This document shows, piece by piece, positions 47,365 through 59,256 of a DNA stretch of 64,000 nucleotides. The notes under the pieces are model-generated. The model was given only the letters and a program-made list of their open reading frames with translations. It had not been told where the DNA came from and did not search any database. The translations under genes and the position numbers were made by a program. The stretch spans positions 186,001-250,000 of the forward strand of contig JBCAML010000021.1 in the NCBI GenBank assembly GCA_038503075.1, given 5' to 3'. Within the stretch, counting starts at the first letter, position 1; each line of letters opens with the position of its first letter. The stretch is from Gyromitra esculenta (lineage: Eukaryota; Ascomycota; Pezizomycetes; Pezizales; Discinaceae).

Positions 47365-50300
47365 TGTGAATGTGATGGGGGGGGGATGTCTAGAATAAAA
47401 GATATTCCAGGTTCTGTTTTCTTTTCTTCTTTGCAGTGTGCTTTGGAGAATAGAGCTACGAGGGAGAGCAGAGTGAAGAGAAGGGGGAAGACTGTGGTAT
47501 TATGTATCTACGAGGGAGGCGAGAATCCGAGGATGGATGGATGAGCAAGAGGAGGGTGAGTGCATAGGTGTGGCGGATGCGTATGTATGTACATCCACGT
47601 ATTGTGCATGGTTGGTGGTTGGAGAGGACCGTGTGCGTGTCTCGATTGATCATTCTTTCCTATCCTTCCTATCCTATCCTATGCGTGCTGGCCGTTGGAG
47701 GGAGAGTAGACGCCCTATCAGGTGCGGTCACCCGAAACAGCAAGGGATAGTTACTGTAACCAGGATAGACCCGTTCTGAAAAGAAACGCCGGATAGCATC
47801 ATCCTGCATACCGTAGAACTGTGCGAGCTGAGGCCTGCCAATTGGTGAGCTGGACACTTCCTGATATGATACCGGTAGTTAATTCCTGATTTCCTTCCTC
47901 TCTTTCTTTCTTTCTTTCTCGATGGAAATGTAAACTGGGCATCAAATGACCCTCATACATACATCAACAAGTGCATAGCTTGCTCTAGTGAAATTCGGCG
48001 GTATGTCTACTTTTGCCGGGGTGGAACGTGGATCGCAAATGTTTGTGAATCGTGATAAAGTAGGCGAGTAGGCAGATAGTTAGATGGTGTACATACGTAT
48101 CCCCTCCGCTAGGCCGCTTCTGTTTCAAAGATAAGATTCTTAATTCCACCTACATGTATTCCCCACATACGGAAGATGCTGCCCGGTATCTGACCGCAAA
48201 GGAGAATAGATAGGGTATTCGGTACGTATCTGCGCCCTCTGTCACGCAGAAACCGTAAGTACCCGCCTCGCTGAAGCAGCCATGGCTCGCAAGCCCTGCG
48301 TCGAGCCCTGGATCTACTGTTCTGCATGAAGTGTTACTCCGCTTTTCGCCTCAGAGTAAGAAGTGATGCTCCCTCCACATCAGGGTACGACCTGCCGCAT
48401 TGCCCTAGTTCCACGAGTCTAGCAACGAATAAAGACGTCGGAATTAAATGGTGGGGAAATGTGTGGGGAGAGTGGTGGCCTTCATTGGTGTTTCTCTCCG
48501 CGGTCTGATACCGTATCACCAGCCGGTGCTGAGCTATTTGCCTTTTCGATAAAGCTCTTTGCTTTTTCATTTAAGCGCACCAGTACTAAAAGACACCAGC
48601 CACTCCCCACCTCTTGATTCCGACGCCTTGGTCAGGTCTTTTTTTCTCCCTGATTGATTGTTATGTGATATGGACGAAGACCAAACTTCAACTCGCCAGA
48701 TCTGTTTGCGCCAGGGCCCTGCATCGACATTTCCCCCTCTCTTCCTTCCTCTCTTGGCGCGTTCACCGCAGAAAAAGAGAGCTTTATGCGAACATTTCTA
48801 GCGTCTGATGCTGATCAAAACTCTAGCAAAACGAACAACTCACCTCATTGTGATCTTCGTTCATTTCATGACACCCTTTCGAGAAAATTCTCGTTATCTG
48901 ATTGAACGGATGAAGAATCATGATGGATTGGCATATTTTTTTTCTTCCGGGGATCGAATCCAAACCTATGGCCTGGTCTCGTTTTCCCTGTCTCTCGTGC
49001 CAGGGGCAGAGCTGTCGTTGGTGCTGTTAGCGCGCCCAGATACCTTCCGACCAAATGTGATGGATGACAGTATATGCAAGGAGAGAAAAAACCTAGTTTT
49101 CCTAAATAGGTTGATTTATGTTTTTTTTTCTTCCCTCCACGTGCAAGTGAAAAAAGGCATCTGAGACGCGATGATGTCATTGAATTAATCATGACCTCGC
49201 GATATCAAAAGCTTTCTTTCTTTCTCTCTACTAGAGTCGTGCCCGATTTACGCGTTAGTAGAAGATGGGATGAACAACACGATGTATGCAGTCGAAAAGA
49301 AAAGAGGTACTGCAACCAATTACCATGGCCTGAGTGCTTTGTCTGAAACTGCATGTGATCGCTCACATCTCATGCGTGAAGGATGTGGTCATGAGTGGTC
49401 ACTCGGGCGGACATTGAAGCTGTTTACACCTCATACAAAATCTAGATATTGCGATACGAGAGCTAAGATGGCCTTGGGCGGTCAGTGCATTCGGTCTATC
49501 GTGGAAGTTTCCTGAATACACACTAATATATGGCTGTCAGTTGAAGCCAGTTGTGGGCTGATGTTCACTGGGCTTCGCCGGATGCCACACACGGCAGTGA
49601 GTACTCAGGTTGCGATTTTAGCCGTTAGCGAAGCCTGTCTATACCCTTAAAGTGTGATCAGCAGCATCGTCGATGCCAGTGGAGAGTTGTCTCCTGAGTG
49701 CGAAAAGTCATTTGCATAGTCCGTACCAGTGGGAGTTCATCGTGCATTACTTTTTCTCGGATGGAATTTGCTTTTGTGCTTGTGGAGTAAGCACGAGGTA
49801 TAATGACCACGATCGTGGGATCTTGCTTTGGGATAACTCTCGATCTTCAGGCGGATCATGATCACTATTCATTAACGATCACTAGTTTTGGGGATGATAA
49901 ATCGCTGCGCTGATGGCCAGTCGAGTTGTATTCTGTCTCTTATTAGGTTTGGATCACGAGTATTTCGATGTCGAGGTCTTATTATTCTAGTAAGTCTAAT
50001 GTTAATAAGATTACATACTATCTTAAATTGTGTGCTCACTACACTATTGTACTTGGGCGAGTACGGTTTCAGGCAATTGGTATCATTCTCGGAATAGTTC
50101 GTTATCACACAATAGCATTACCGAAAAGATACTTACTTGCTAAATCATGGGTGGTCGTTCGAAAGGGACATGGAGGTATATATTTGATCAGCACGTGACT
50201 TCGTGTCGACGACCCTTCACCTCGTGGTTGTCGACTGCATTCTAGACACCCCATACTACGTGAAGTCAAATTTAAGCCTCATCGGCATTCCAAACTTAAA

Positions 50301-53300
50301 AATAATAATTAGCGTTCTTTGTTACCCCAGCCTTCGCTTTAAAGTTCCTTCTTTGTTCTCTTCAACCTCCCTCCCTCCCTCCTCCCTTCATACATGTATC
50401 CAACCAGCCATATTTCATCCTCCGACGAACGATCCCGCTCGACATATTCAATAAAACAGCACTCGCATCAACATGCTTATTGAGATTACAAGAAGAAAAA
50501 ATAGATTTGAATTCATAAGGATACTCTTATGCCTGTAAGGTTCCGGAAAAGAGTCTCCCACTAAACTCCATTTACCTCGAGTTCGATGATCCTTCTTACC
50601 GATTCAATTATCGCTAGTTATCATCATTCCATCTCACTGTCAATGTACTCGATGCTGACTTTATGCAGCACCTGCAAATACATGTAGAGTACACACATAC
50701 ATACATGTGCGACGCTGCCAAGACAGGTACATCAATCATTTCCCATCTCCCTTGATCTGAGTATGCTGTTTTCAGCTTGTTTTCTCAAATGCCCTCGTCT
50801 AAACCCCTCACTTCATTTCGCTAATTATCCTTTCAGCTTCCGTTTCAATCGCTTCATATATGTTTCACTACAGGTCCTCATGCACTTTCCTCTTCGCTAA
50901 AGTATGAATTGCTCAGCTCGCACCCAGCGGTTTTTCGATGACCCTGAGATGGATTGGCGATGCACTGTGTTAACCGAGAACCATAGCCATTCGAAAAAAC
51001 AAGCGAACGGAAGATTTGGCAAATAACGTTCCCAATCCGGCGTCTTCTAGCATTTACTACAGGTAGTAACCTTTCAAACCGCGGAGCGATCTCCGCTCTA
51101 CTGGAGAGCAAGTGTTAAATGGTGTGACATAATTCAGTTTTACCTTGAACAGCCAACGGTTGATGGTTGACACGATCATCTCAGGCAGCCTCCATGAAAA
51201 TAGATTCATCTCGCCAGCCGCGGCAACGAATCAAATCGTTTGTTAACTTCGATCTCGATTTCTCCCCCCCCATTATTTCCCATTTCCCCGCCTCTTTCTT
51301 TTCACTAACTAACTAATAGATATTTCTACTTCCCGCTCTCGTTAAGTCTCTCTTGATCCTTCGAATTCTCATGCCATTACCGTTTTCTCGGGGGGTTTTT
51401 TTTTTTGGATAACTTAATAGAGGCTCGCCTCTGGTGGGTCTCCCTGTGAGATTCTCATCCGTCCTTGTTGCTCTGATTCTTTTACAAATCCACACTAATT
51501 TCGAACATACAAAACAGTAAAGGATCGTCATAAACAGCCGATGCTGAACCGCTCCAGGGAATGCCCAATCTCAGTCTACTGTCAGCGAACGAATCGTTTC
51601 GCCAACCGATCTCGATAGTTTTTTTTTGCTGGTTGGCTGGTTGGTCCTTTAACCTCCAACGGCTGATGCCTGGTCAACCACACAGTAGCAGGCTTGCGCG
51701 TGTCTAGTGGCGTCTATCATACACGAGGGCCCGGGCCAATGAGATATTCATCCTGCGTATCTTGGGCGATAGTGACTCCCACCTCAAAAGGCGATACCAT
51801 ACTTATTGGCCTTTTCAGACCGTATCGGATGCCTTTTCTTTTCTCGGAACACGAGGACTGACTATGGCGAAAAGTGAGAGTGGCAATGAGCAGCTGATCG
51901 AAATAATTTTTCCATTGAGATGCAGACTCCATGAATACCGATGGATCGCACCCCGCTTAACGCAGGTGGATTGAGGATAAATAGACTCCTATCAAAAAAA
52001 AAATTGCGGGAAAAGTGGGGGAGATTTGATCCCTAACCCTAATGCATGGTCCGCATCTCAAGACCCTGCGTCTAGGACACTAATAACACAGCGAAACGAT
52101 TCCGGGAATAGATGGAGTAAGAAGGCATTTACGCCACCAAAATTATGATTCTGACTCATTGGACGGTAGGTGATCGTAAATTTCACGACGTGTTGGGTGG
52201 AAATAGATCTTAAACTGTAAGTGAACGTAGGTGGACGTAACATTAGAAGGTAAGTAGAAGTAGAATTCTCAGAACGTATCCAGATATGGATAGTATCAAA
52301 AATGTAGGTGGACTTAAGCTCAATGGAGCGAAAGTAAAGCGAAACCTAGCCCCCTAACCCTAGTTCTCAGCAGCACCATTGTTGGAGTCAACAAAATAGC
52401 GATTCTCATAAAACGCCAAAACAAATAGCCCCGTTGACCACGACTCATTAATAGCTGATATGTCTATCTTGTAGTCACTGCATTTCGAGATAAGTTACCG
52501 TATTATCTCGACCATAACGAACACGACCAGGTTAGGCGGTTTCAAATCGACCTTCACAAAACCCACAAAGCTGCTTGAAAAAACACCAGAAATGGCTTCC
52601 TGAGTCAACAACTAACAAGCAACCGAATCTCCAGATATGGTGATTTTTATTTAAGTATTTTGATCTAGTCTGGCCTGGGCGTGTTCGTTATGACCGAGAT
52701 GATACGGTACTGGTGGCATCGAGAAGGGCTTGATTCACCTCGAAAATCAGCGGAAGGTTCTAAAACACCACAGAGCCAGAAAAATATTTTGCTAAATGCC
52801 TCCGGGGCAAAGACGCGTACACGGTATCATAAAGTGCTGACAATAGTGGCCTTATCTATAAGGATACAAAGTAACTATATTATTAGACTTAAACCAGGGA
52901 ATATTGTGGTTGGCTGTTGCGTCCTCACTATTTCTATACTTCTCGAACTGGACTTGGAACTGCGATGGCCTGGCAGCGGATATATGCTGGTCTAATTACT
53001 ATTCGCAAAACTGGAGCAAGTATAAAAACATAGTTGAAGATACGATCGTTCGACTAAGCCAGTGGAAATATTCCGGAAAATCTAGGGAATGCAGTAGGTC
53101 TAACAGTGAATACCCACCATTACCCATCACTGTGTAGCCACGACGTATAGGAAGTAAGCCAAAATTAGCAAGCTAGAATAACTAATTTGCAGCATATGTC
53201 GCCCCACTACAAACTGAGGCTCTCTGTACAGTACAAAGGCTGTAGCTGCTAGTCTAAAAACACTAATACCCTCGCAGATCACTAAATATCACTCGATAAT

Positions 53301-53968
53301 ACTTATGGCAATAAATCTACTAGCTAAGATAACACACCCCTCTTAGACCTCGGCAAACCAAGAGGGTCTATGAGCGCCAAACGCAGGAATTTCTTATCTA
53401 TTTAACCGTAAAGTAAAATTCCTCTAAAATCAGGATACCGAGTGGCAATATATGACGCAAATATTTCTCGTGCAATGGATGGTCAATAATGGATAAATAC
53501 TGTTACATGTTTTCAAGATAGCTTTATAAGTCGATAGCAAGCTCGAGGCATCTTCTGAAATAGTGGTGACAGGAATAAAGATGGAAAAATAAAGTCGTAT
53601 CACAGGGGACGTGCCTAACAAAAGTGCCCTAGACAAATCTGGACATCCTAGGTGACCATTACCCTACAGACTAATCCTTAGTCGATTTTCGGACAGTAAA
53701 CGTTCAATACGGTGTCAGCTTCTTGAGAGGCTGTCCCTATATTTGATGACAGTCATCCGGCCACTAGGCTGTTCTTGGTAACTAAAGCACTTCATAGCCC
53801 GACGAGAGCACGCGACTTGTTTGGGGGGAATATCTTCTGGAACGACACAGCTCTACGCCAAAGTCAAAATGAAAGAGAGGAGATCTAATTATTTAATCTA
53901 ACTGAAATCTGACGCACCCTAAGGTATCAAACCCGCAAAGCTCAAACAAAGCACCTCTCACCAGAACC
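47365..53968. other. Gene-free spacer, 6.6 kb
   Basis: No coding region could be supported on either strand; the longest frames are about 100 residues, without recognisable composition. It contains a CTTT run (47899-47919), T-rich and C-rich runs, and the family 3 MITE at 52498-52707. A weak inverted pattern around GTCGACGAC...GTTGTCGAC lies at about 50206-50240. Confidence 0.5.
52498..52707. mobile_element. MITE family 3, 210 bp
   Basis: Terminal inverted repeats of 34 bp (52498-52531 and 52674-52707) begin CCGTATYATCTCG and continue into CATAACGAACACG, with four mismatches. TA flanks both ends (52496-52497 and 52708-52709). The interior is AT-rich and non-coding. No second copy is visible in the window. 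Confidence 0.8.
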
Positions 53969-54969
53969 CTACACCTTCTCGTTCCCGGATACCCCAGAAA
54001 CATCAAGCCTACCCTTCCGCTTCTCCATGATCCAACGCTCTCTAATTTCCTCCGTCCAATCCTCCAATCTCCCCGGATACCCATCTTCATCAACTTTACC
54101 GTCACCAAGCCATTTAACGAAATTCCCATCCATACTATGCCAGATATTCTCAAGACCAGTCTCTGGATCAGGGCCTCCCCTAAAAGTAGTGTGATGAATC
54201 ATCTGAGCCTGTTGTGTCTGCTCAGCCACCGGAATCTTCTTCGTAGTCTCCCCAACTGGGAAATAGAGCCCCAAAACGGAAGGAAGCCATTCAGCAGACT
54301 CTTCCCACATGGTATGGAACGGGATCGGAGGATGAGGTGATTCAGTAAGGTCCGAGTATGCAGAGTACCATTCAGGGCGCATCTCCTCGGTTCTGGATTA
54401 TCTTACGATTAGTAAAATAAAATAAAATTTGACGCGTATGGAATTCGGGAAATACTCACTCCATTGGCTCCCCAGTCCAACTCGTAGCGGCATAAAGATG
54501 AATTTCGAGGATTGGAGCTGTAGGGTCTGCAATCGATTCTAGGAATAGGAGGCCATGATACGGTAAGTTGGTGGCTTTGATACCAGCTTCTTCCTAAATT
54601 CAGAAAGCCATCAGTTAAATTGCTAGCCAGGTGTTTTAGCCAGAGTTTGAAAGGGAGCTACATACCTCGAGTTCACGAGATGCTCCCTCGGCGATAGTCT
54701 CACCCGGTTCAACTTTCCCACCAAAGCCATTATCTGTCGCAGGGGGGCACTCTGTCAGTGGGAGGGAGAAAGGTTTACCAGACCGCAATGCAAGGATAAA
54801 GCAATCCCAAACAAAACCACAAAAACGCGTGTAAAACCAAAAAGGGGTAGTATTATAGCCTACATTTACCCACTCCAAAGCCACGCTTCTTGTATCCTAG
54901 CAAGACGCGTCCATCGTCGATTGGCACTATCAGCGTGTAGAGCTTCCTGGTGCTTGTGTAAGAATACAT
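53969..54969 (-). CDS. Nudix hydrolase, MTH1-like (8-oxo-dGTP diphosphatase)
   Basis: This is predicted to hydrolyse oxidised purine nucleoside triphosphates and so keep them out of DNA. The product is 241 residues in four exons: 54969-54870, 54733-54666, 54593-54460 and 54392-53969; introns are 136, 72 and 67 bp. The start MYSYTSTRKLYTLIVPIDDG is followed by VLLGYKKRGFGV and a complete Nudix box from Gly39 to Ile61 (GKVEPGETIAEGASRELEEE, then AGI), with all metal-binding Glu positions kept. GFGGKVE just before the box and the EEMRPEWYS and HTMWEESAEWLP segments are typical of MTH1/NUDT1 proteins. The C-terminal third (about 80 residues) extends beyond the human enzyme and resembles fungal homologues. 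Family is firm; the exact substrate is inferred. Confidence 0.92.
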
Positions 54970-57900
54970 TTTTTCTATTACGTATAAGATGGAAGGAAAG
55001 AAAAATGGGCGTTTGTATTCCTCGTGATCTGGTCTGGGAGGAGGAAGAAGAGCTATGGCACGAGGCCGTTCTGGTTTTAATCACACCAACACTAGCGTGA
55101 ACGGGGCGGAGCGGAATAACGTTAATCCTTTCAAGTTAGTGCTGACACCTCCAACCTGACTGCGCACAGACGGGGCTTCGGACTCCTGGCAGGTAAATAT
55201 CTCATCCCGTGTGGAAAACCGGGATTTGCTTGATGCAAGATATTGTTGCCTGTGTCCAGGCCGAGCGAGTAGCTCTGGACCGAGTACGAGAGCATCACGG
55301 CGGCGAGTGATGGCCATCTTCACCCACATATTCCTACATATCACTCAAGACTCAAGACAGTCGCCCACTTCCAGAGTGACCTTCCCTGTCAGTTTCTCCA
55401 AAGTGAAAGTTAAGGGCGGGTAGAGGTGGTCCAAGGTGCGGACACAACGCCAACAGCGCTCGCTACATGTATTATCAGACCGCTTTTTCAATAACCCCTG
55501 TTTTTTTTCTTTCTCTCTCCAGCAAACAGACTTTTCATCATTCTACCAGTCCCCCCCCCCGGTCAGCACAGCAGGCAGGCAGGCAAATCCGAGATGCTAT
55601 AATGCAGGTGATTTACTTTTGCTCTTACAGCAAGTATCTGAAGGCAAGGGTATGGTTTGGGCCAACCGAATTGCGAAGCGCTGTCACAGGCCGAATTAAA
55701 AGACGTTGACACTGAAAAGCATTTCCAGGTACTTGTGGTAGAGCACGAGTAAAACTGCCCAGTTCCCACCGGCGGCGGCGGAGACGGCGCGGCAGTTCAG
55801 GGAGAAGGAAAAAGGAAAAAATTCTCTCTCCAAGCTTCAAATATGGAGCCTCAATCGGACATAGTGACAAGCCGGCTATTATGCGATGCCACATCCGCTG
55901 CCTGCTGAATACCGGTACTTGCTACAATGATCCTCCCGACTCCCGACCAATAAATTAATTTCTGGGGGTGGGGGATGGAACAAACTCGAGGGGGTGCGAG
56001 GCTTTCGGGATCATGCGCTCCTCCCGTTCGCTTACCCCCCAAATTGGATTTCGGTCAGCGGCAATCACACGCTAGCAAACGGCGTAACACCTTGAAGTGC
56101 TAGGTATTTGGTCGGAATGTTGTTAAGGGAAATCAAGGAAATGGTGGTTTCAGCGCTCGCGATGGCCTTTACGGATGCAAATCATATTTTAGACAAGGCC
56201 CACGTTTCGGAAATGGGTCACGATCCGCCGGCTTTCGTCAGAGCAAAAAAGAAAGAAAGAAAGAAAGAAAGAGGGAAAAAAAGGTCACTCGGGGACCCCG
56301 GAGACGAATGTATCGGCCAAAAGGAGACCGTGATAAATCACAAATTTATTATTGACACGTACTCTACGTGGGAGCCTTCGACTGATCGACACTTTCATTC
56401 CAGGAATGAATCTGTATCTACCTCGGGCTTAGGTCGCTCCCTCGCGTGCCGCTGGCAGAGGAGTAAGAGGGGGATGGGGTTTTTTTTACCTCCCAACGAT
56501 CCCCTCCCTGATTTCAAAGCTCATTGTTTCAAATTTTAGCCCTTTCGCAGATCTCGTCGGAGGCTTTAGAGCATATATATCCTCGACTTGCAAGAAACCG
56601 AGTATTTCAGGGTATAGCAGGCTGAGGCAGTGCATCCTCTGCCCAAGCCACACCCCAGTCACGGCTATTGGCTTGCCGCAGATCATAATGCTCTGTTCCA
56701 ATGAACAAAGCGTCGGGCTGTGTACGTGAAGTCAAAAAATAGTTCTGACAGCGTGTTAGTGGGGTAACTGGTGTCAGGTGATTGTACGACACCAGCAGAA
56801 GCAAAGGCCCAGAGACGAACCGTGCATCAGCCGCAAGTGACGACTTCGCTTATGATAGTGGGTTCGATAGGCGATGGAGGGTCTCATTGCATTGGTGCGA
56901 GAAAATCCCAGAGATCGCACGGAGACACCGATTCCTCGAATTAGATCAATGACTGGATATTAAGCATATCTAGCTACCCTTTCGTATCTGGAGACGGTGG
57001 GTATTACGCGTACCGAAACCCCGTCCTAGGCTGCGTTATCCCCCGCTGCTCTGGACCGTGGTTCAATGAGATCAAGTTGAGGCAGTGGTCAGGGAAATTT
57101 CTTCGTCAGTCAGTCAGTCAAACTGGGTAAATGACCAAAATAATAGGGGGCCAGCAGTTTAAGGCCCGCCGGGAATGCTTCCCAAGAATAATGTTGAAAT
57201 CTCAACAGCAAGTTTCGTTGATCATTATCGTTTTCGGAAGCCAGCTGGCAGTTCCAGCCGTTACAGTCACTTCCTGTTCATGCTACTAGACACTGCTCCC
57301 CCTCTAAAAAAAAGGGAAGGGAGAGGGAAGGGAAAATCGGTTTAGCAACGAAATGGGACGCGGAGAACGGTTTTCTGGTGTCGGTGTGCCTGAATTAGCC
57401 CCAGGCGATGGAAAAAAAGGACGGGGAGAGAGGACTGACTCATGAGGGAAAAACTCTTCAAACCTCAACATAGAAATTGATCAGCGCACGCGGTTTCCAA
57501 AAGGCTAGAAACGAATTAAGTGGGAAGAAGATTGGGGGGAAAAAATTTCTGTCTTGGACCACGACAACTTTTTTTTTGAGGTTTTGCGGAGTGGGTGGGC
57601 TGATTCTCGCGGCTCAAGTCGCGTAGGCAGCGGCGATCAACCGCTGTGGGGAGCAGAGCTGAAACGAGAGCAGGTCACAGCTGAGGTGTCGCTGGGTTGG
57701 ACTTTGAGGCTCGGCAATCACATCCAGACCAGGGATTTTACCTCCAATCCATGCCATGATCTCTTTAACCCATGTCCCCCTGTTCTTGAACCCAAGTGGG
57801 TCTTCAAATAAACCCCACTCCGTCATCAGACATTGGGGAAAAAGTGGTTATTTATGATTACCGGCAGACAGAGAGACAGACAGAAAACGTCCCGTTTTAG

Positions 57901-58483
57901 ACACCCACCCTGATTAAATTTACACTCATCCGTTTTCCTCCGGTTTTGGATTCCTTCTCTTAACAAAAAAAAGTTGAAAACCCTTTCTGTATCCGAGTTT
58001 GTGATGCGTGTGTTCCATACCATTTCCAGTCAGTCATTGCCCAAGGCTGAGAAGCGTGCTGGGTCTCGGTCTCTCCAGCCGATCCTAATATCACCGATTC
58101 TCTCCGTCCATACTATCACCAGTCGGTCGATCTACTCCCTTTTTGGCGGTGGCCTGTAAATGTTTGACAAATCCACTATTCGAATTTTGTCAAGACCCAA
58201 GGGATAGACTTGCTACAGGGCTTACTCAATTATTGCGCACAACTGCCAGGAGGTCAGGTTGAACAAGAACACGTACACATTCGCCGGAGTCGACCCGGGA
58301 ATCTGAGCCCACGAGGATCACTCTGCGGGCAATCTAAGGTTGGATAGATTAAATTTGCTGATTGGAGTGCTGTACTCTTCACGATATAAGACAATGCCCA
58401 TTTCCCGTCTACCGAAATTTTTACCTTCCATCCCCAAACCACATCAAGCAAAAGACAAATCTTCATTCTAAACCTCCTCCATC
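54970..58483. other. Spacer with MITE copy
   Basis: No gene was seen. This contains C-rich and T-rich runs near 55500-55560, the family 2 MITE copy at 55616-55749, a GAAA run at about 56246-56273 and a CAGT run near 57107-57118. The right end is the promoter of the 58484 gene. Confidence 0.5.
55616..55749. mobile_element. MITE family 2 (copy b), 134 bp
   Basis: This is a full-length, more diverged relative of 41641-41773, flanked by TA (55614-55615 and 55750-55751). Shared internal phrases include GGGCCAACCGAATT, GAAGCGCTG and GAATTAAAA. The left arm has decayed more than the right. Confidence 0.85.
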
Positions 58484-59256
58484 ATGTCCCCTTCAGCTTC
58501 TAAACCCTCATCTCCCCGCCGTTCTTCCCATCCCTCGTCTACTCGCAGAGCATCTACTGGCCCTAGAGCCCCTTCATCCTCATCTACTCCATCTAGCTCT
58601 TCACCTTCATATGAATCTATAGCATACCCCTTTACTTCACCTACCCCAATCCAAATAAACAGAACTGTGAGTGTAACCGTCGAGGTCTCATCGGATTCCA
58701 CCACGGCAAGCCACATGGACGTGTCACAGTACAATATGCCAGTGACAACATCTTGCTACTCACCAACCTCCAGCACATTCTATGAGCACCTAGACGCACC
58801 ATCCTTGGGATACGGAACATCGACTTCAAATTCGTCGCAAGGAACCTATTCAGTCATCCCCTCTACAACGAGTGATGTATCGTCAAGCTACTACGGACAA
58901 TCAGCGGGCAGCGGGACGCAAGACAGTTTTGGATGGTCATATGAGTCTTCACAGTACCACTCCGCCGCAAGTTCTCAACAACAGCACGGTCAGTACACGT
59001 ATGGCGTGGGCACTAAATGTTGGATATGCTGATACAAACCCACTAAAGGAAACCAGGTATCGACCCCACACACACGTTCTCAAACATCAAATCGTCGCGG
59101 TCAGTAATGCTAGAAGATTACTTCATGGGCGTCAACTCGAGGGAAGATGCGCTGGTCGTTGAAGCAAGAGCAGCGATTCGGGAAGGGAGAGTCAAGGACG
59201 AAAATACCTTCGCGTCTAATATCTATGGTTGGGAAACGGTGATCGATGGTTTATAA
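58484..59256 (+). CDS. Ser-rich hypothetical protein with compact C-terminus
   Basis: The product is 234 residues in two exons, 58484-58988 and 59057-59256, joined by a 68-bp intron (GTCAGT donor, GCTGATAC branch-like motif, CCAG acceptor). Without splicing the frame ends at 59032 with 182 residues. The spliced version is preferred because the second exon carries a well-formed stretch (MLEDYFMGVNSREDALVVEA, then IREGRVKDENTFASNIYGWE) unlike chance sequence. The first 60 residues are basic and Ser/Pro-rich and probably disordered. The middle is rich in Ser, Tyr, Thr and Gln. There is no signal peptide or recognised domain. The protein could be a nuclear or signalling adaptor, but nothing in the sequence decides this. 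Confidence 0.6.

Noticed and set aside
50190..50275. Weak inverted pattern with CACGTG and GTCGAC blocks resembling the 29.4 kb fold-back element
   Set aside because: Arms match only in short patches and there is no consistent TA boundary.
52021..52365. CCCTAACCCTAA-like phrases near 52031 and 52353, and near 37776
   Set aside because: They are two-unit matches scattered in ordinary spacer, not telomeric arrays.
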